DNA of 64,000 bases, from positions 1,736,001-1,800,000 of the forward strand of contig NZ_AP025509.1 in assembly GCF_024347615.1 (NCBI RefSeq), written 5' to 3'. This document shows, in pieces, positions 26,481 through 36,326 of the stretch (its first letter is position 1; the number at the start of each line of letters is the position of its first letter). The stretch is from Vibrio splendidus (GTDB taxonomy: Bacteria; Pseudomonadota; Gammaproteobacteria; Enterobacterales; Vibrionaceae). Position numbers and translations under genes: made by a program. Under the pieces are notes generated by a model that had not been told where the DNA came from, made no database searches, and was given only the letters and a program-made list of their open reading frames with translations.

Positions 26481-28541
26481 ATGCACAATAAATTATTAAT
26501 ATGCAAATTGTCACTAGCAATCTCTAGTGCCTTAATGGTCTCAGGATGTGGAGGCAGTTCTGATAGCGAAAACCCAGTTGGGTCTACGGCTTCAGGCTAT
26601 GCGTTTTTAGATTCATTAGTCTGCGCTGATGCAGATCTGAATGGCGTATGCAGTGATCAAGAGAAACAGATTGCTGATGTTTCTGGGTACGCACAGCAAA
26701 GGCAATATGATGGTGCAATTTTGACTGCTTCTCCTGGTATGAAAGTGGTGACGCCTTTCACTACTTTGATTCATAGTGAGATGATGTTTAACCCAACGGT
26801 AAGTAACGATGTAGAACAAGCAAAAGCATCGCTTCAAAGTAAGCTAGGTGATCATGTTGGCATCAATTTTGGTGTTCTAGACTCAACTCATGGGTCTAAA
26901 GATCTATCAAATCTGTTGTTAAAATCGCTGAAAAAGGCGCAAAGTGACGGTAAGCAGTCTTCTTATACCAATATTGCTCATGCCCTTGATTTGATGATAG
27001 AACATAAGACTTTAGACTTATCTAATATTGACGTTGCTGGTACGGTTTCTCGGCATCTACAAATTGAAGATTCTTTGGTTGTTCGCGGTTCACAATCGGT
27101 ACCGCAATTGTCTGGTGCGAAGTCGATAGCTCTGAATCCAGCGAGCAGTCAGATTGTGTTTTTAACGGCTAATGATGTGGTTATGCAAATTGATAGCTCT
27201 TCACGCAATAAGCCGGTGACAATCAATGGTGACCCTGCATCTCAAGCGGTTTCTGGTCTGGTTAGTATCCGTTCGCACGACGACGATGATTATGACGACC
27301 ATGACGATGATGATGACGACGATGATGATGATGACGATCACGGAGGTGACACTGGAGGCGGAGAAATACCGGTAGATTCGAGTGAAATCATTCAGTTAGT
27401 TCCTGCGCTAAATGGTGTTCAGGCATACAAGGTTTACAAACCGACCGCTTACGTCTCACCCACATCGAGTGATATTTGTAATAGCCAAGGCGCTAATGGT
27501 GTTTTCCTCACAAACCTCAATGGTTCGAATAATAACAATGTTGGCGTGAAGGCTTTTGCGATTGATACATACAGCAGTCGCAGTGGAGGCACGCTTCCAC
27601 CCATTCCAAAACCTAATCCAGCCGTGCCGCCTAAATCGACTGAGTCGTGCATCAATGATAACTTCGCAGCAGTGGTTCCTCTGTTACAAAGTGGCTCGTT
27701 ACTGGCGATTAAAAATACCGGAAGCTCGATATACTCACAGCAAGAACTCAAACTGCTAAGTGCTAATAAGCTAGATATGAAAAGCTGGAGTCACGCATTG
27801 AAAGCTTCCTCACCGCAAGTCATGTCATCTTATGACGAAAGTGAAGCATTAATTGTTTATAAGAATTACTTTTCAAACAGTAATTTAGCGGCAGAAGTTA
27901 TCGATACGGCTAACCTATCCACTAAGATGACGATTGATAAGTTAAATCTTAAAACAGCCAATATTGTCGTGAATCAGCAGATATTGTTGGGGTTGGATAG
28001 CAATAAGGTTGAGTGGGTGTCTAACTCGATACAACAAACCGTACTTGGGGAGCTGACCGTTGATTCTGCTATTAGCAAGATAGCGACATCGCGAGACGGA
28101 AAAACCAGTGCGATTACCACAGCAAGTTCTCTTTATATCGTTGATAACATGACGAGAAGCTTACTTGTAACAGAGTCTCTGAGTAACAATGCTATCAAGT
28201 CTTTGTATGTGTTAGAAGATAAGGTGATTGCGTTAACTTCTTCGGGTGCGGACTATTATCAATTCCGAAATATCAGCGGCCCGGCTCTCAAGGTTGGCAG
28301 CCAATTGATAACAAAAGAACTCCTCAAAAAGTGGGAAGACAGCGGCAATTCAAGTTGGAGTTCAACGAACTTGGGCTACATTCTTTCTCAAACGGGTACA
28401 GAAAGTGAACTCTCCGATAAATTTAAAAACGTAAATCTCTCGTTTTCTCCGACCAATGCGACAACGTCAAGTGGCATCTCTGGTGTGCACGTCAGCGGCT
28501 TAGAACGAGGTGAATGGCTAACTTTCTATAAAGGCCTTTAA
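26481..28541 (+). CDS. Large lipoprotein with poly-Asp tract
   Basis: A 686-aa protein with lipobox MVSGCGG (Cys23). Its N-terminal module, GYAFLDSLVCADADLNGVCSD, is similar in layout to that of the divergent 1627-aa lipoprotein. Residues 266-286 are almost all Asp with a few His/Tyr, encoded by a GAY repeat. The C-terminal half reads like repeated beta strands (ALIVYKNY, LLVTESL, VIALTSSGADYY), perhaps a beta-propeller. No catalytic motif is recognised. The RBS is weak. It shares a putative Fur-controlled intergenic region with its neighbour and is followed by a terminator. Confidence 0.8.
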   Translation: MHNKLLICKLSLAISSALMVSGCGGSSDSENPVGSTASGYAFLDSLVCADADLNGVCSDQEKQIADVSGYAQQRQYDGAILTASPGMKVVTPFTTLIHSEMMFNPTVSNDVEQAKASLQSKLGDHVGINFGVLDSTHGSKDLSNLLLKSLKKAQSDGKQSSYTNIAHALDLMIEHKTLDLSNIDVAGTVSRHLQIEDSLVVRGSQSVPQLSGAKSIALNPASSQIVFLTANDVVMQIDSSSRNKPVTINGDPASQAVSGLVSIRSHDDDDYDDHDDDDDDDDDDDDHGGDTGGGEIPVDSSEIIQLVPALNGVQAYKVYKPTAYVSPTSSDICNSQGANGVFLTNLNGSNNNNVGVKAFAIDTYSSRSGGTLPPIPKPNPAVPPKSTESCINDNFAAVVPLLQSGSLLAIKNTGSSIYSQQELKLLSANKLDMKSWSHALKASSPQVMSSYDESEALIVYKNYFSNSNLAAEVIDTANLSTKMTIDKLNLKTANIVVNQQILLGLDSNKVEWVSNSIQQTVLGELTVDSAISKIATSRDGKTSAITTASSLYIVDNMTRSLLVTESLSNNAIKSLYVLEDKVIALTSSGADYYQFRNISGPALKVGSQLITKELLKKWEDSGNSSWSSTNLGYILSQTGTESELSDKFKNVNLSFSPTNATTSSGISGVHVSGLERGEWLTFYKGL
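27277..27338 (+). repeat. GAY trinucleotide repeat coding for poly-Asp
   Basis: About twenty GAC/GAT codons, interrupted by TAT and CAT, lie in frame inside the lipoprotein gene. Because the repeat period is three, length changes would preserve the frame and alter only the acidic tract. Confidence 0.85.
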
Positions 28542-28556
28542 CGGTTTATTGCATCA

Positions 28557-28597
28557 AAGAAGGGAGGCTTGCTCCCTTCTTATTCCTCCTTTTTTAT
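28557..28597 (+). terminator. Rho-independent terminator
   Basis: A 10-bp perfect stem (AAGAAGGGAG / CTCCCTTCTT) with a 5-nt loop, followed at a short distance by a T run. It ends the poly-Asp lipoprotein gene. Confidence 0.65.
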
Positions 28598-28758
28598 TTC
28601 ACCTCTCTTTTTTCATAACGACCTATTTCTCTTGTTTATTTCTTTTCGCACCATGCATTTATGCTCTGTATAAACACTAGAAAAACAAAAGTTAATCGTT
28701 TGTTAACTCCCATAAAACCGGAGTATGATACTGGATTACTATTTAGGATTTGGCTGTC

Positions 28759-29940
28759 ATGAGTGCATCAACAGCGAGCTGGAAAACGCCGCAAAACTTC
28801 TTATTACTGATTTCGATTGTTGTCCCGATCGCGTTTTCGAGCTGGATGGCTCTGCTGAATAACTTCGTGATTGAGAAAGCGAACTTTGATGGTGCTGATA
28901 TTGGCTTGCTGCAAAGTGTTCGTGAAATCCCGGGCTTCTTAGCGTTTACTGTGGTGTTTGTTTTAGCCTTCATTCGAGAGCAACGCTTTATGTTGATATC
29001 GCTGGCGATGCTGACTGTAGGCACGGCGATTACCGGTTTATTTCCTACACTCACAGGCTTGTTGTTGACTACGGTTTTGATGTCTACGGGTTTTCACTAT
29101 TTTGAAACGCTGAAGCAGTCTCTGTCACTGCAATGGTTGAGTAAAGAAGAGGCGCCAGAGATGCTAGGTAAGATGATCTCCGTTGGCGCGTTAGCCTCGT
29201 TAATCACTTACGGATCTATCTGGGTGATGTTAGAACAGCTCAAACTCGATTTTGCTTGGGTGTATGGCATCACTGGCGGTATTGGCTTGATTTTGGTTTT
29301 GGTGATGACCTTTGGTTTCCCGGAGTTTCAGACCAAGACCCAACAGAATAAGAAATTGGTGCTGAGAAAGCGTTACTGGCTCTACTACGCTCTTACCTTT
29401 ATGAGCGGAGCAAGAAGGCAGATATTTACCGTGTTCGCGGGCTTCTTGATGGTAGAGAAGTTCGGTTACTCGGCTGCTGACATCACGCTACTGTTTTTAA
29501 TCAACTATCTGTTTAACTTCTTGTTCGCAAAACGCATTGGTAAATTTATTGGTGTCGTGGGTGAGCGTAAGGCTCTGATCTTTGAGTATGTGGGTTTGAT
29601 TGGTGTGTTTGTTGGTTATGGCTTGGTGCAAAGCGCTGAGTGGGCTGCAGCACTTTACGTGGTAGATCATCTTTTCTTTGCGTTGGCACTGGCGATCAAA
29701 ACCTACTTCCAGAAAATTGCGGATCCTGCTGACATGGCCTCAACCGCGGGTGTCTCTTTCACCATCAACCATATAGCAGCGGTTGTTATTCCAGTCGCGT
29801 TTGGTGTGATTTGGCTGTCGTCTCCTGCAACGGTTTTTTACATTGGTGCAGCAATGGCAGTGGTTTCTTTGGCGCTGTCTTTAAACATCCCTAAGAAGCC
29901 TGAAGAGGGTAACGAAGTCCGGATGTTCAGCTGGCGCTAA
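28759..29940 (+). CDS. MFS transporter
   Basis: A 393-aa integral membrane protein with about 12 hydrophobic helices and a basic central loop (KTQQNKKLVLRKRYW, near residue 200) between two six-helix halves, as in major facilitator permeases. ATG 28759 is chosen; an in-frame TTG three codons earlier is less likely. No substrate signature is recognised. It is monocistronic, with its own terminator. Confidence 0.85.
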   Translation: MSASTASWKTPQNFLLLISIVVPIAFSSWMALLNNFVIEKANFDGADIGLLQSVREIPGFLAFTVVFVLAFIREQRFMLISLAMLTVGTAITGLFPTLTGLLLTTVLMSTGFHYFETLKQSLSLQWLSKEEAPEMLGKMISVGALASLITYGSIWVMLEQLKLDFAWVYGITGGIGLILVLVMTFGFPEFQTKTQQNKKLVLRKRYWLYYALTFMSGARRQIFTVFAGFLMVEKFGYSAADITLLFLINYLFNFLFAKRIGKFIGVVGERKALIFEYVGLIGVFVGYGLVQSAEWAAALYVVDHLFFALALAIKTYFQKIADPADMASTAGVSFTINHIAAVVIPVAFGVIWLSSPATVFYIGAAMAVVSLALSLNIPKKPEEGNEVRMFSWR

Positions 29941-29967
29941 TGTTCATTTCAATCTGATGAGATAAAT

Positions 29968-29999
29968 AAAAAGCTCCAATAGCGATATTGGAGCTTTTT
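29968..29999. terminator. Bidirectional rho-independent terminator
   Basis: A 14-bp perfect stem (AAAAAGCTCCAATA / TATTGGAGCTTTTT) with a GCGA loop, between the MFS gene and the convergent MATE gene. Confidence 0.93.
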
Positions 30000-30050
30000 T
30001 GTATGTGCTATTTGGTAGTCAAAGGCGTGACGTTCTAAACGGATTACTTC

Positions 30051-31397
30051 CTATGCCGCCTGTTTTTCTAATGAGCCAGAAAAGCGCTTCTTGTAGCTGC
30101 GTAACATACTTAGGCTGAATATGGCTGTTACGGTTTCCGCGAACAGGATACTCGCCCAAATCCCTTGTTCTGGGAATAGTTTTGGCAAAATCATTATGCC
30201 CAATGCGACGAACACAAAGCCGCGGCCAAGAGATATCAGTGTTGCTTGTTTAGGTTTGGCCGTTGCCTGAAACAGGTTGGCGATCACTAAGTTGATGCCC
30301 ATTAGTGGTACAGCAAAGAAGAAGAACGTTAATGCCGTGGCTGACAGTGCAATCAAATCACTTGAATCACCCAAATAGAGGGCTGCGATTTGAGGCGCAA
30401 GCAGGTACACAATAACCATAAACACTAAGCCGCTACCAATTGCACTTTTTAAACCTAAGCGAAAAATCGCTTCGATTCGGTTTGGCTGGTTGGCACCATG
30501 ATTAAAGCTGATAATTGGCTGGCAGGCTTGAGCGATTCCGACCATCACAAACAAAGCGAATACCCCGATATTTGCCGTTAAGCCATAGGCGATAATATGA
30601 TTCTCACCAAACTGATGCAGCAACACGTAGTTGAACAGCAAGATTGTCATCGCGGCGGTTACCTCAATAAAGAAGGTCGGTGTGCCTATTTTTAGGATGC
30701 TTGGCAGTTTGTCCAAACCAATTCCTTTTAGGCTCAGTTCCAAGGTGCCTTGTTTACGTACAAAGTGGCTCAATAGAATACAAGCGATAACACCTTGCGC
30801 AATGGCTGTACCGTAGGCTGCCCCTTTCATACCCCAGCCCCACTTTAAGACGAAGAAGTAATCCAACACTAGATTGACCACAGCACCTATCGACATCGCG
30901 TAAGTCGCCAGTTTTGGGTTGGTGTCGTTACGAACAAAGCACGACATGACCCAAGCTAACGAGTACAACACAAAGAATGGCAGCATTACAGCCAGGTAAT
31001 CGTGAGTCAGTTCAGCCATGTATCCAGAAGCGCCCATTAACGCAATCATGTCGTCTAGAAAATACAGAGCAATGCTGACTGAAATGGTGCTAAGCACGGC
31101 GGTACTGAGCATTGATTGGCTAAAGAGGGTTTGACCCGACGCTGAATTTCCTTTGCCAACTTCGATAGACATAAGCGCTGCACCGCCAATGCCAACCATC
31201 ATCGCGATAGCGGTAAATATTGAGAAAGCAGGGATGGTCAAAGCGATAGCACCAAGCCCATCAGGGCCAACACCACGTCCGACGAACCATGCGTCTCCCA
31301 TGATGAAGAGAGACTTGATCACCATGCCAGTTAGCGCTGGCCAAAGGTACTGATAAAAGGATTTAGATATAGGATCGGTTTTAAGGTTGATGGCCAT
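30051..31397 (-). CDS. MATE-family efflux transporter
   Basis: A 448-aa protein with 12 predicted helices. Its hallmarks are WPALTGMVIKSLF and GDAWFVGRGVGPDGLGA at the N terminus, and the matching second-half segment MVGIAQACQPIISFNHGANQ. MATE proteins expel cationic drugs or metabolites using Na+ or H+. The RBS is GGAG upstream of ATG 31397. An AraC-type regulator gene ends 101 nt upstream on the same strand. Confidence 0.93.
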   Translation of the reverse strand: MAINLKTDPISKSFYQYLWPALTGMVIKSLFIMGDAWFVGRGVGPDGLGAIALTIPAFSIFTAIAMMVGIGGAALMSIEVGKGNSASGQTLFSQSMLSTAVLSTISVSIALYFLDDMIALMGASGYMAELTHDYLAVMLPFFVLYSLAWVMSCFVRNDTNPKLATYAMSIGAVVNLVLDYFFVLKWGWGMKGAAYGTAIAQGVIACILLSHFVRKQGTLELSLKGIGLDKLPSILKIGTPTFFIEVTAAMTILLFNYVLLHQFGENHIIAYGLTANIGVFALFVMVGIAQACQPIISFNHGANQPNRIEAIFRLGLKSAIGSGLVFMVIVYLLAPQIAALYLGDSSDLIALSATALTFFFFAVPLMGINLVIANLFQATAKPKQATLISLGRGFVFVALGIMILPKLFPEQGIWASILFAETVTAIFSLSMLRSYKKRFSGSLEKQAA

Positions 31398-31498
31398 TCG
31401 AGAGTGCTCCCAACAAGTTGGATGTAACCAAAGTGGATGAATTAAAGAGGGAGCATTATCCGAACTTAACTGGGCTCTAAAAAGGGATGATCTGCGTG

Positions 31499-32341
31499 TT
31501 ATGTTGCACTATCTGCACATCGAGTTCGAAACTCTGCAGGCGACTCATTCATCTGGCCACGGTAAAAACGGCTGAAATAGGCGGGGTCTTCGAAGCCAAG
31601 TTCAAAGGCGATGGTTTTAATTGTCTTGGTCGAAAAAATCAATTCTCGGTTCGCTTCCAAGATGATTCGATCGTGGATCAATTGGGTGACCGTCTTACCT
31701 CGTTCAGCCTTCACGATCTCATTGATGCGTTTGTTAGTTATCGATAGCGCTTGCGCATAAAACTCACAATGTTTGTGGGTAGTGTAGTGTTGCTCAATCA
31801 AATCGACCACTTGGTTTACTCGGCTGTCGCGCACTTCGCCTTTCAATGATGATTGGCTGGCGAAACGTAATATGTAGCGCAAAAAGCTATTCATGAGGGA
31901 CTCTACCAAATCCCAGTCGCTCTCTTCTCGTGCACACTCCTCTTTAATCATAGTGAAAATAGGCAGTAGGTAGCGGTTGCCTTCTTCACTGCAATCTAAG
32001 TAGGGAGGACGACTTTGATGCATGGCAAAAACGGTGTCGACCAGCTGTGTGTTGCGATGGTTGGTTTTAACAAAGCCTGGCGTAAACACCAGTAAACGGG
32101 CGCTTTCTCCCACTAGTTCAGATCGGTGAACCTGACCCGGAGCAATGGTAAAAATACGGCCGACCTTGTTGTCATAGTCTACAAAATCAATGCTCTGACT
32201 GCCTAAGCTATCTACGCACCACACCAACTCCCAGTATTCATGTCTGTGCGGTTCTAAGAATGCGTCGTCGCTGTTAGTCAGTTCCTCAACCCTACAAGGT
32301 TGACCTTTAATCAGGCGCATGTGTTTGATGGGAGTTCTCAT
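31499..32341 (-). CDS. AraC-family transcriptional regulator
   Basis: A 280-aa protein. The N-terminal half is a cupin-like sensor (PHRHEYWELVWCVD, FTIAPGQVHRSELVG). The C-terminal half is the double helix-turn-helix domain with the family signature TIKTIAFELGFEDPAYFSRFYRGQMNESPAEFR (given here only as its recognition region). AAGGAA precedes the start. It may control the following MATE gene, though that is only positional inference. Confidence 0.92.
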   Translation of the reverse strand: MRTPIKHMRLIKGQPCRVEELTNSDDAFLEPHRHEYWELVWCVDSLGSQSIDFVDYDNKVGRIFTIAPGQVHRSELVGESARLLVFTPGFVKTNHRNTQLVDTVFAMHQSRPPYLDCSEEGNRYLLPIFTMIKEECAREESDWDLVESLMNSFLRYILRFASQSSLKGEVRDSRVNQVVDLIEQHYTTHKHCEFYAQALSITNKRINEIVKAERGKTVTQLIHDRIILEANRELIFSTKTIKTIAFELGFEDPAYFSRFYRGQMNESPAEFRTRCADSAT

Positions 32342-32588
32342 GACATTCCTTGGTTGAAGACAGATGGTGCAGTTAAGACTAGAGTCGGTTGTTCTCAGCG
32401 TTTCTAATGTAGTCGATTGCGACTTTTAAGTCATTCGCTTGCCATTATCAATGAGTGATGGGCAGTGAAAGAATGGACGCGGTGAAATAGATAGGAGTGT
32501 GAGAGGGGAGTGAGTTAAAACTTAGATTTGAGTCGCTAAATAGAACCCTAGAAGCGCATTGCGGGCTTCTAGGGTTAATTCATAGAAC

Positions 32589-33506
32589 TTAGTTGCTACT
32601 TACTGTTTTTAACGAAGAGCGCAGCTTGAAGATTCCCTTTGGTGCCTTGGTCAGCAAGATGCCACAAAGTAGAGGGATCATCATAAGCAGAGACTGTTCA
32701 GATAGAACCTCACCATTGATGTAGCAAGAGATCAGCAGCGCAACCACTGGGAAGATTAGGAAGCAGATAGACGCTTGGAACGGCGTCGAAACCTGTCCTA
32801 ATTTAAAGTAAGCCACAATGCCGCCAACACTCGCCACAAAACCTAGGTACACGACAGCTGAGATTGAATCCCAAGTGAAGGATTCAACATTAACGCTTTC
32901 ACCCATTGCAGAAACTGCGAACAAGAATAGAGAAGCAATTAAGCTCGGAACGGCGTTGTAGGTTAGAACTTCGATTCCTTTGCAGTGCTTTTGAACTAAA
33001 ACATACATCACTGCGTGAATGGCAACAGCAAGGCCTAAGCAAACCGTGCCAATAAGGTAGTCATCACCACCCATTTGCATTTCATTGCCAAGGATTAAAC
33101 ATAGGCTCACAACAGCTGTGACCAAACCGAAGATTTGGTGCTTCGCTAATCGTAGGCCTAGGAATAAACCCGACATTAGCATTACTGCTACGGGCATGTT
33201 GGCGAAGATGATCGACGCTAGACCAGAAGAGATGTATTGCTCACCATAGATCATCAAAGTGAACGGAATAGCAAAATACATCAGTGCCACAATAAGCAGC
33301 CATTGACGTTTACCTTTAGGGAAAAGCAAAGGTTGGTTGAAGACTTTTGCTAATACCGCAAGCAGAGGTGCTGCAAGTAAAAAGCGTAACGCAGTGGCAA
33401 AAATAGGTGGGATAGAATGCAATGCCACTTCCATAGCGAACCAAGTGGTTCCCCAAATTAAGCAAACAGAGACAAAAAGCAAGATAGTTAGCGACTTCGA
33501 ATTCAT
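32589..33506 (-). CDS. EamA/DMT-family transporter
   Basis: A 305-aa membrane protein with ten predicted helices in two EamA repeats. The N-terminal repeat begins VSVCLIWGTTWFAMEVAL and contains PPIFATALRFLLAAPLL; the second begins near GTVCLGLAVAIHAVMYVL. DMT carriers of this type export amino acids or metabolites. It is a single gene with no clear partner. Confidence 0.9.
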   Translation of the reverse strand: MNSKSLTILLFVSVCLIWGTTWFAMEVALHSIPPIFATALRFLLAAPLLAVLAKVFNQPLLFPKGKRQWLLIVALMYFAIPFTLMIYGEQYISSGLASIIFANMPVAVMLMSGLFLGLRLAKHQIFGLVTAVVSLCLILGNEMQMGGDDYLIGTVCLGLAVAIHAVMYVLVQKHCKGIEVLTYNAVPSLIASLFLFAVSAMGESVNVESFTWDSISAVVYLGFVASVGGIVAYFKLGQVSTPFQASICFLIFPVVALLISCYINGEVLSEQSLLMMIPLLCGILLTKAPKGIFKLRSSLKTVSSN

Positions 33507-33771
33507 GGTGACTACTCATTAATAATTATTTTAAATCATAGGCTTGTGGCGCCTTAATGACGTGGCACAGTATAGAAAGGTAGTCGGAGAAAAGTTTTGC
33601 CTTTTTATCTCTAATTTGAGTTTATTGAGGAAATTAAATCTCTAATGTAGTTATTTTGAAGAAAATTATTTTATTTTAGATAACTTAAACAAAGTCATTG
33701 TTCTTTGTGAGGTTTAATGTTGGTCGATAAATCGTCAGTTTAGCGACGTATGGCAATTTGGTTGAAAGATA

Positions 33772-34674
33772 TTAAGAATAAGATTCAGCGTGTTGTTTTA
33801 GGTGTTCAATAAAGGCGCGAATTCTGGCTGGCACCTGTAACCCATAATTATGGACGACATAAAAAGAGGCTTTAAGAACTTGATCTTTGGGCAAGATGTT
33901 TACCAATGTCCCTTTTTTCAGGTCTTCTTCAATTGCTTGTTTAGGTAAACAGGCAATCCCCAATCCATTTAAGGCCATCATGCGGATGGTCGGAACGCTA
34001 TCTCCGATTCGACTTGCCCTGAATTGATACGTGCTTACTTTGCCCTTATTAATTTCAAAGCTTCTTTGGCTGTTGATTCCTTCCCACTGATTGGCAATGT
34101 AGTCATATTGGGAGAGGTCACTTGGCATGATTGGCTGCGGTATTTGCGCCTTAGTAAGATAATCAGGGTGACAGCACAGTACCTGATGAAGCTCTCCGAG
34201 CTTAATTGCACGAGACGTTGAATCAGGAAGAGCCCCAACAGTGACCGACAGGTCTATGTATTTTTCGATAAGATCTACGCGCATATCGTTGGCCAATAGT
34301 TGAGGCTCGATACGAGGGTGGCTTTTCATAAACTCACACATTGCAGGTCCAATAAGATGTGTCATCAATGTGTGTGGGGATGTGATGGTGATAGTGCCTG
34401 CAAAATCAGAACAGGACTCGCGCACTTCTTCTTCCGCAAGCGACATTAACTTTCGCATTTCTAAGCATCGTTGATAAAAACGTTGTCCAGCGTCGGTTAA
34501 GGATTGGCGACGTGTTGTTCGAGTGAGTAATTTCACACCAAGGTGTTGCTCAAGCCCTTGTAAGTGATGGCTAACGACAGATTTTGAGAGATCTAGCTTA
34601 TCAGCCGCTTTCGTTATGGAGCCCGATTCTACAATTTGGGCGAACACTTGCATGCGATGCAATTCGTTTTTCAT
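33772..34674 (-). CDS. LysR-family transcriptional regulator
   Basis: A 300-aa protein. The N-terminal winged helix-turn-helix is seen as ESGSITKAADKLDLSKSVVSHHLQGLE, followed by LLTRTTRRQSLTDAG and a two-lobed effector domain. It is divergent from the ABM/RidA gene pair with 114 nt between starts, the classic arrangement for a LysR regulator controlling its neighbour. The inducer is unknown. Confidence 0.92.
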   Translation of the reverse strand: MKNELHRMQVFAQIVESGSITKAADKLDLSKSVVSHHLQGLEQHLGVKLLTRTTRRQSLTDAGQRFYQRCLEMRKLMSLAEEEVRESCSDFAGTITITSPHTLMTHLIGPAMCEFMKSHPRIEPQLLANDMRVDLIEKYIDLSVTVGALPDSTSRAIKLGELHQVLCCHPDYLTKAQIPQPIMPSDLSQYDYIANQWEGINSQRSFEINKGKVSTYQFRASRIGDSVPTIRMMALNGLGIACLPKQAIEEDLKKGTLVNILPKDQVLKASFYVVHNYGLQVPARIRAFIEHLKQHAESYS

Positions 34675-34788
34675 GGTGGTTTATTGTCTTATTAAATCGA
34701 ACTATGTTTCAAATATTACTGTATTTATCTATTTTAACAAACAAGTAAGATTCTCCTCGTACCTTAACAAAATAAGAAAACGGAGAGA

Positions 34789-35097
34789 ATGATGACTATT
34801 TTAGTGCAATTTACCTTGAGCCATACTGAAGATAAAACGGCAGAGATCGGTGAGTTTTTTAACGAAATATTGCCAGATACTCGTACTTTTAACGGCAACC
34901 TTTCTGCGGAGCTTTATCAAAAAGATTTGGCAGAAAATTCCTTGGTTTTATGTGAAGAATGGGAAAGTACCGCTCACTTTAATGAATACATTGCTTGGCG
35001 CAAAGATATTGGTGATTTTGACCGTTTAGGCGCGATGCTTACGGATATGCCAATTATCACCGTCATGTCAAAAATCGTCACAGCCTTTGAGGGGTAA
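34789..35097 (+). CDS. Antibiotic-biosynthesis-monooxygenase (ABM) domain protein
   Basis: A 102-aa small dimeric ferredoxin-like protein with the ABM pattern: a VQFTLSH strand, FFNEILPDTRTFNGNLSAELYQ, and the CEEWESTAHFNEYIAWR helix. Such proteins act as quinol monooxygenases, heme oxygenases or detoxifiers of reactive carbonyls. Two adjacent ATG codons follow GGAG; the second (34792) is better spaced. It overlaps the RidA gene by 1 nt, so the two are coupled and probably LysR-controlled. Confidence 0.85.
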   Translation: MMTILVQFTLSHTEDKTAEIGEFFNEILPDTRTFNGNLSAELYQKDLAENSLVLCEEWESTAHFNEYIAWRKDIGDFDRLGAMLTDMPIITVMSKIVTAFEG

Positions 35098-35492
35098 TGA
35101 TGAATAAGATATGGAGCCCTTCTTCAGTACCCGCTCCAGCCGCTAATTATCATCAATGTGCGTTGATCCCCGCAGGTTCAACGCGATTGCACATCGCTGG
35201 GCAACTAGGGGTTGATAGCGAAGGAATGGTGGCTGAAGGTGCGGAACAACAGATTGTACTGGCTTGGAAAAATCTGAGAGGTGTGCTTCAGGCAAACCAA
35301 ATGGATATCGAAGATTTAATCAGTGTAAGGCTGTACTTAGTGGACCGGAATGATATGTCTGATTATCAAGCCGCAAAGCAGAGATTGCCTTTCGATGTTG
35401 GTGGTCTCCCAACGACATTACTGTTTGTACAAGGGCTTTTTGACGAGCGATGGAAAGTTGAAATTGAGGCTGAAGCGGCGAAACTGATTTAA
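35097..35492 (+). CDS. RidA/YjgF-family protein
   Basis: A 131-aa RidA-fold protein with HIAGQLGVDSEGMVAEG, NLRGVLQANQMDIEDLISVRLYLVD and a GLPTTLLFVQGL segment. RidA proteins hydrolyse reactive imines or enamines. The invariant Arg of true RidA deaminases, usually within an R-x-x-V motif near residue 105, is not obvious, as PTTLLFV replaces it. It may therefore belong to a non-deaminase YjgF subgroup. TAATG coupling to the ABM gene suggests joint detoxification. Confidence 0.85.
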   Translation: MMNKIWSPSSVPAPAANYHQCALIPAGSTRLHIAGQLGVDSEGMVAEGAEQQIVLAWKNLRGVLQANQMDIEDLISVRLYLVDRNDMSDYQAAKQRLPFDVGGLPTTLLFVQGLFDERWKVEIEAEAAKLI

Positions 35493-35544
35493 GTCGATCG
35501 CTGTATGCTCAATTGATACGAAAGACATGATATGAAGCAAAAAG

Positions 35545-35573
35545 CCCCTTTATTTAATCAGACTATAAAGGGG
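35545..35573 (-). terminator. Rho-independent terminator of the OMP-like gene
   Basis: A 9-bp perfect stem (CCCCTTTAT / ATAAAGGGG) followed on the minus strand by CTTTTTG. It sits downstream of the leftward OMP-like gene. Confidence 0.75.
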
Positions 35574-35599
35574 TGAGAGCTACCACACGAAACGGTAAA

Positions 35600-36253
35600 C
35601 TAAAAACGAAGGTTGAAACCTAGTTCGACACTGCCATCAGAACGAAATACATCTCCTGGACTCACTCGTTTTTGGCCAAAGGTATATTTCATGTAAGGTT
35701 CAACCCATTTGGGTTTTAGGGTAAAAGTGACGTCTTGGCTGTTGTAATAGCCTTTTGAGCCCGTTAATTGGCGGTCATGACTGAATGAATAGGAAAAGTT
35801 CATAAACTCTGTTGGAGAGTAACTGGTACCAACCGTGTTCTTCCATTCCCTATCTGTCATATCTATGAGGGATAAAGAAACATCGCGCCATTCATGCGAT
35901 GTGTTCGCAAAAACCATAATATTGTTTGTGATAGCTGTGCCACCAAACAAGCCTATGTCGTAAATATCGATAAGATCTGCTCGGCCATAACTCACGAACG
36001 CTTCAGTATAAAAGTTACCCAACATCAAGCCGTAGCCAGTCCCAATTTCCAAGTAACCTTCAGAATCTATTTCTGCACTAATATTGATTTCTTCAGTCGC
36101 TTGAATTACGCCGGATACTGTACCTATCCAGTTGTCTCCAGCTTTAGCTGTTTGAAAACTTAAACTCGGCTCGTGGTAGCTTAATGTTTGTAATTGATGG
36201 TCGTTTGCATATATGGCGAAGGGCATCAATAAAGTGATCAATAGTCGTTTCAT
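35600..36253 (-). CDS. Exported beta-barrel-like outer-membrane protein
   Basis: A 217-aa protein with signal peptide (MKRLLITLLMPFAIYA) followed by alternating beta strands (IGTGYGLMLGNFYTEAFVSYG, FMNFSYSFSHD, VEPYMKYTFGQKR) and a terminal VELGFNLRF ending in Phe, typical of small outer-membrane barrels. ATG 36253 is chosen over a TTG six codons upstream. It lies downstream of the 438-aa lipoprotein gene, but a terminator separates them. Its function is unknown. Confidence 0.75.
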   Translation of the reverse strand: MKRLLITLLMPFAIYANDHQLQTLSYHEPSLSFQTAKAGDNWIGTVSGVIQATEEINISAEIDSEGYLEIGTGYGLMLGNFYTEAFVSYGRADLIDIYDIGLFGGTAITNNIMVFANTSHEWRDVSLSLIDMTDREWKNTVGTSYSPTEFMNFSYSFSHDRQLTGSKGYYNSQDVTFTLKPKWVEPYMKYTFGQKRVSPGDVFRSDGSVELGFNLRF

Positions 36254-36275
36254 CGTGTTCTCAACTCTCAAATAA

Positions 36276-36303
36276 AAAGGAGCCGCTAATAAGCGGCTCC
36301 TTT
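36276..36303 (-). terminator. Rho-independent terminator
   Basis: A 12-bp stem (AAAGGAGCCGCT / AGCGGCTCCTTT) with an AATA loop, located after the leftward lipoprotein gene. The minus-strand T run is short, so read-through into the OMP-like gene is possible. Confidence 0.75.
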
Positions 36304-36326
36304 GCTTTTATATTTATTATTTTTTA

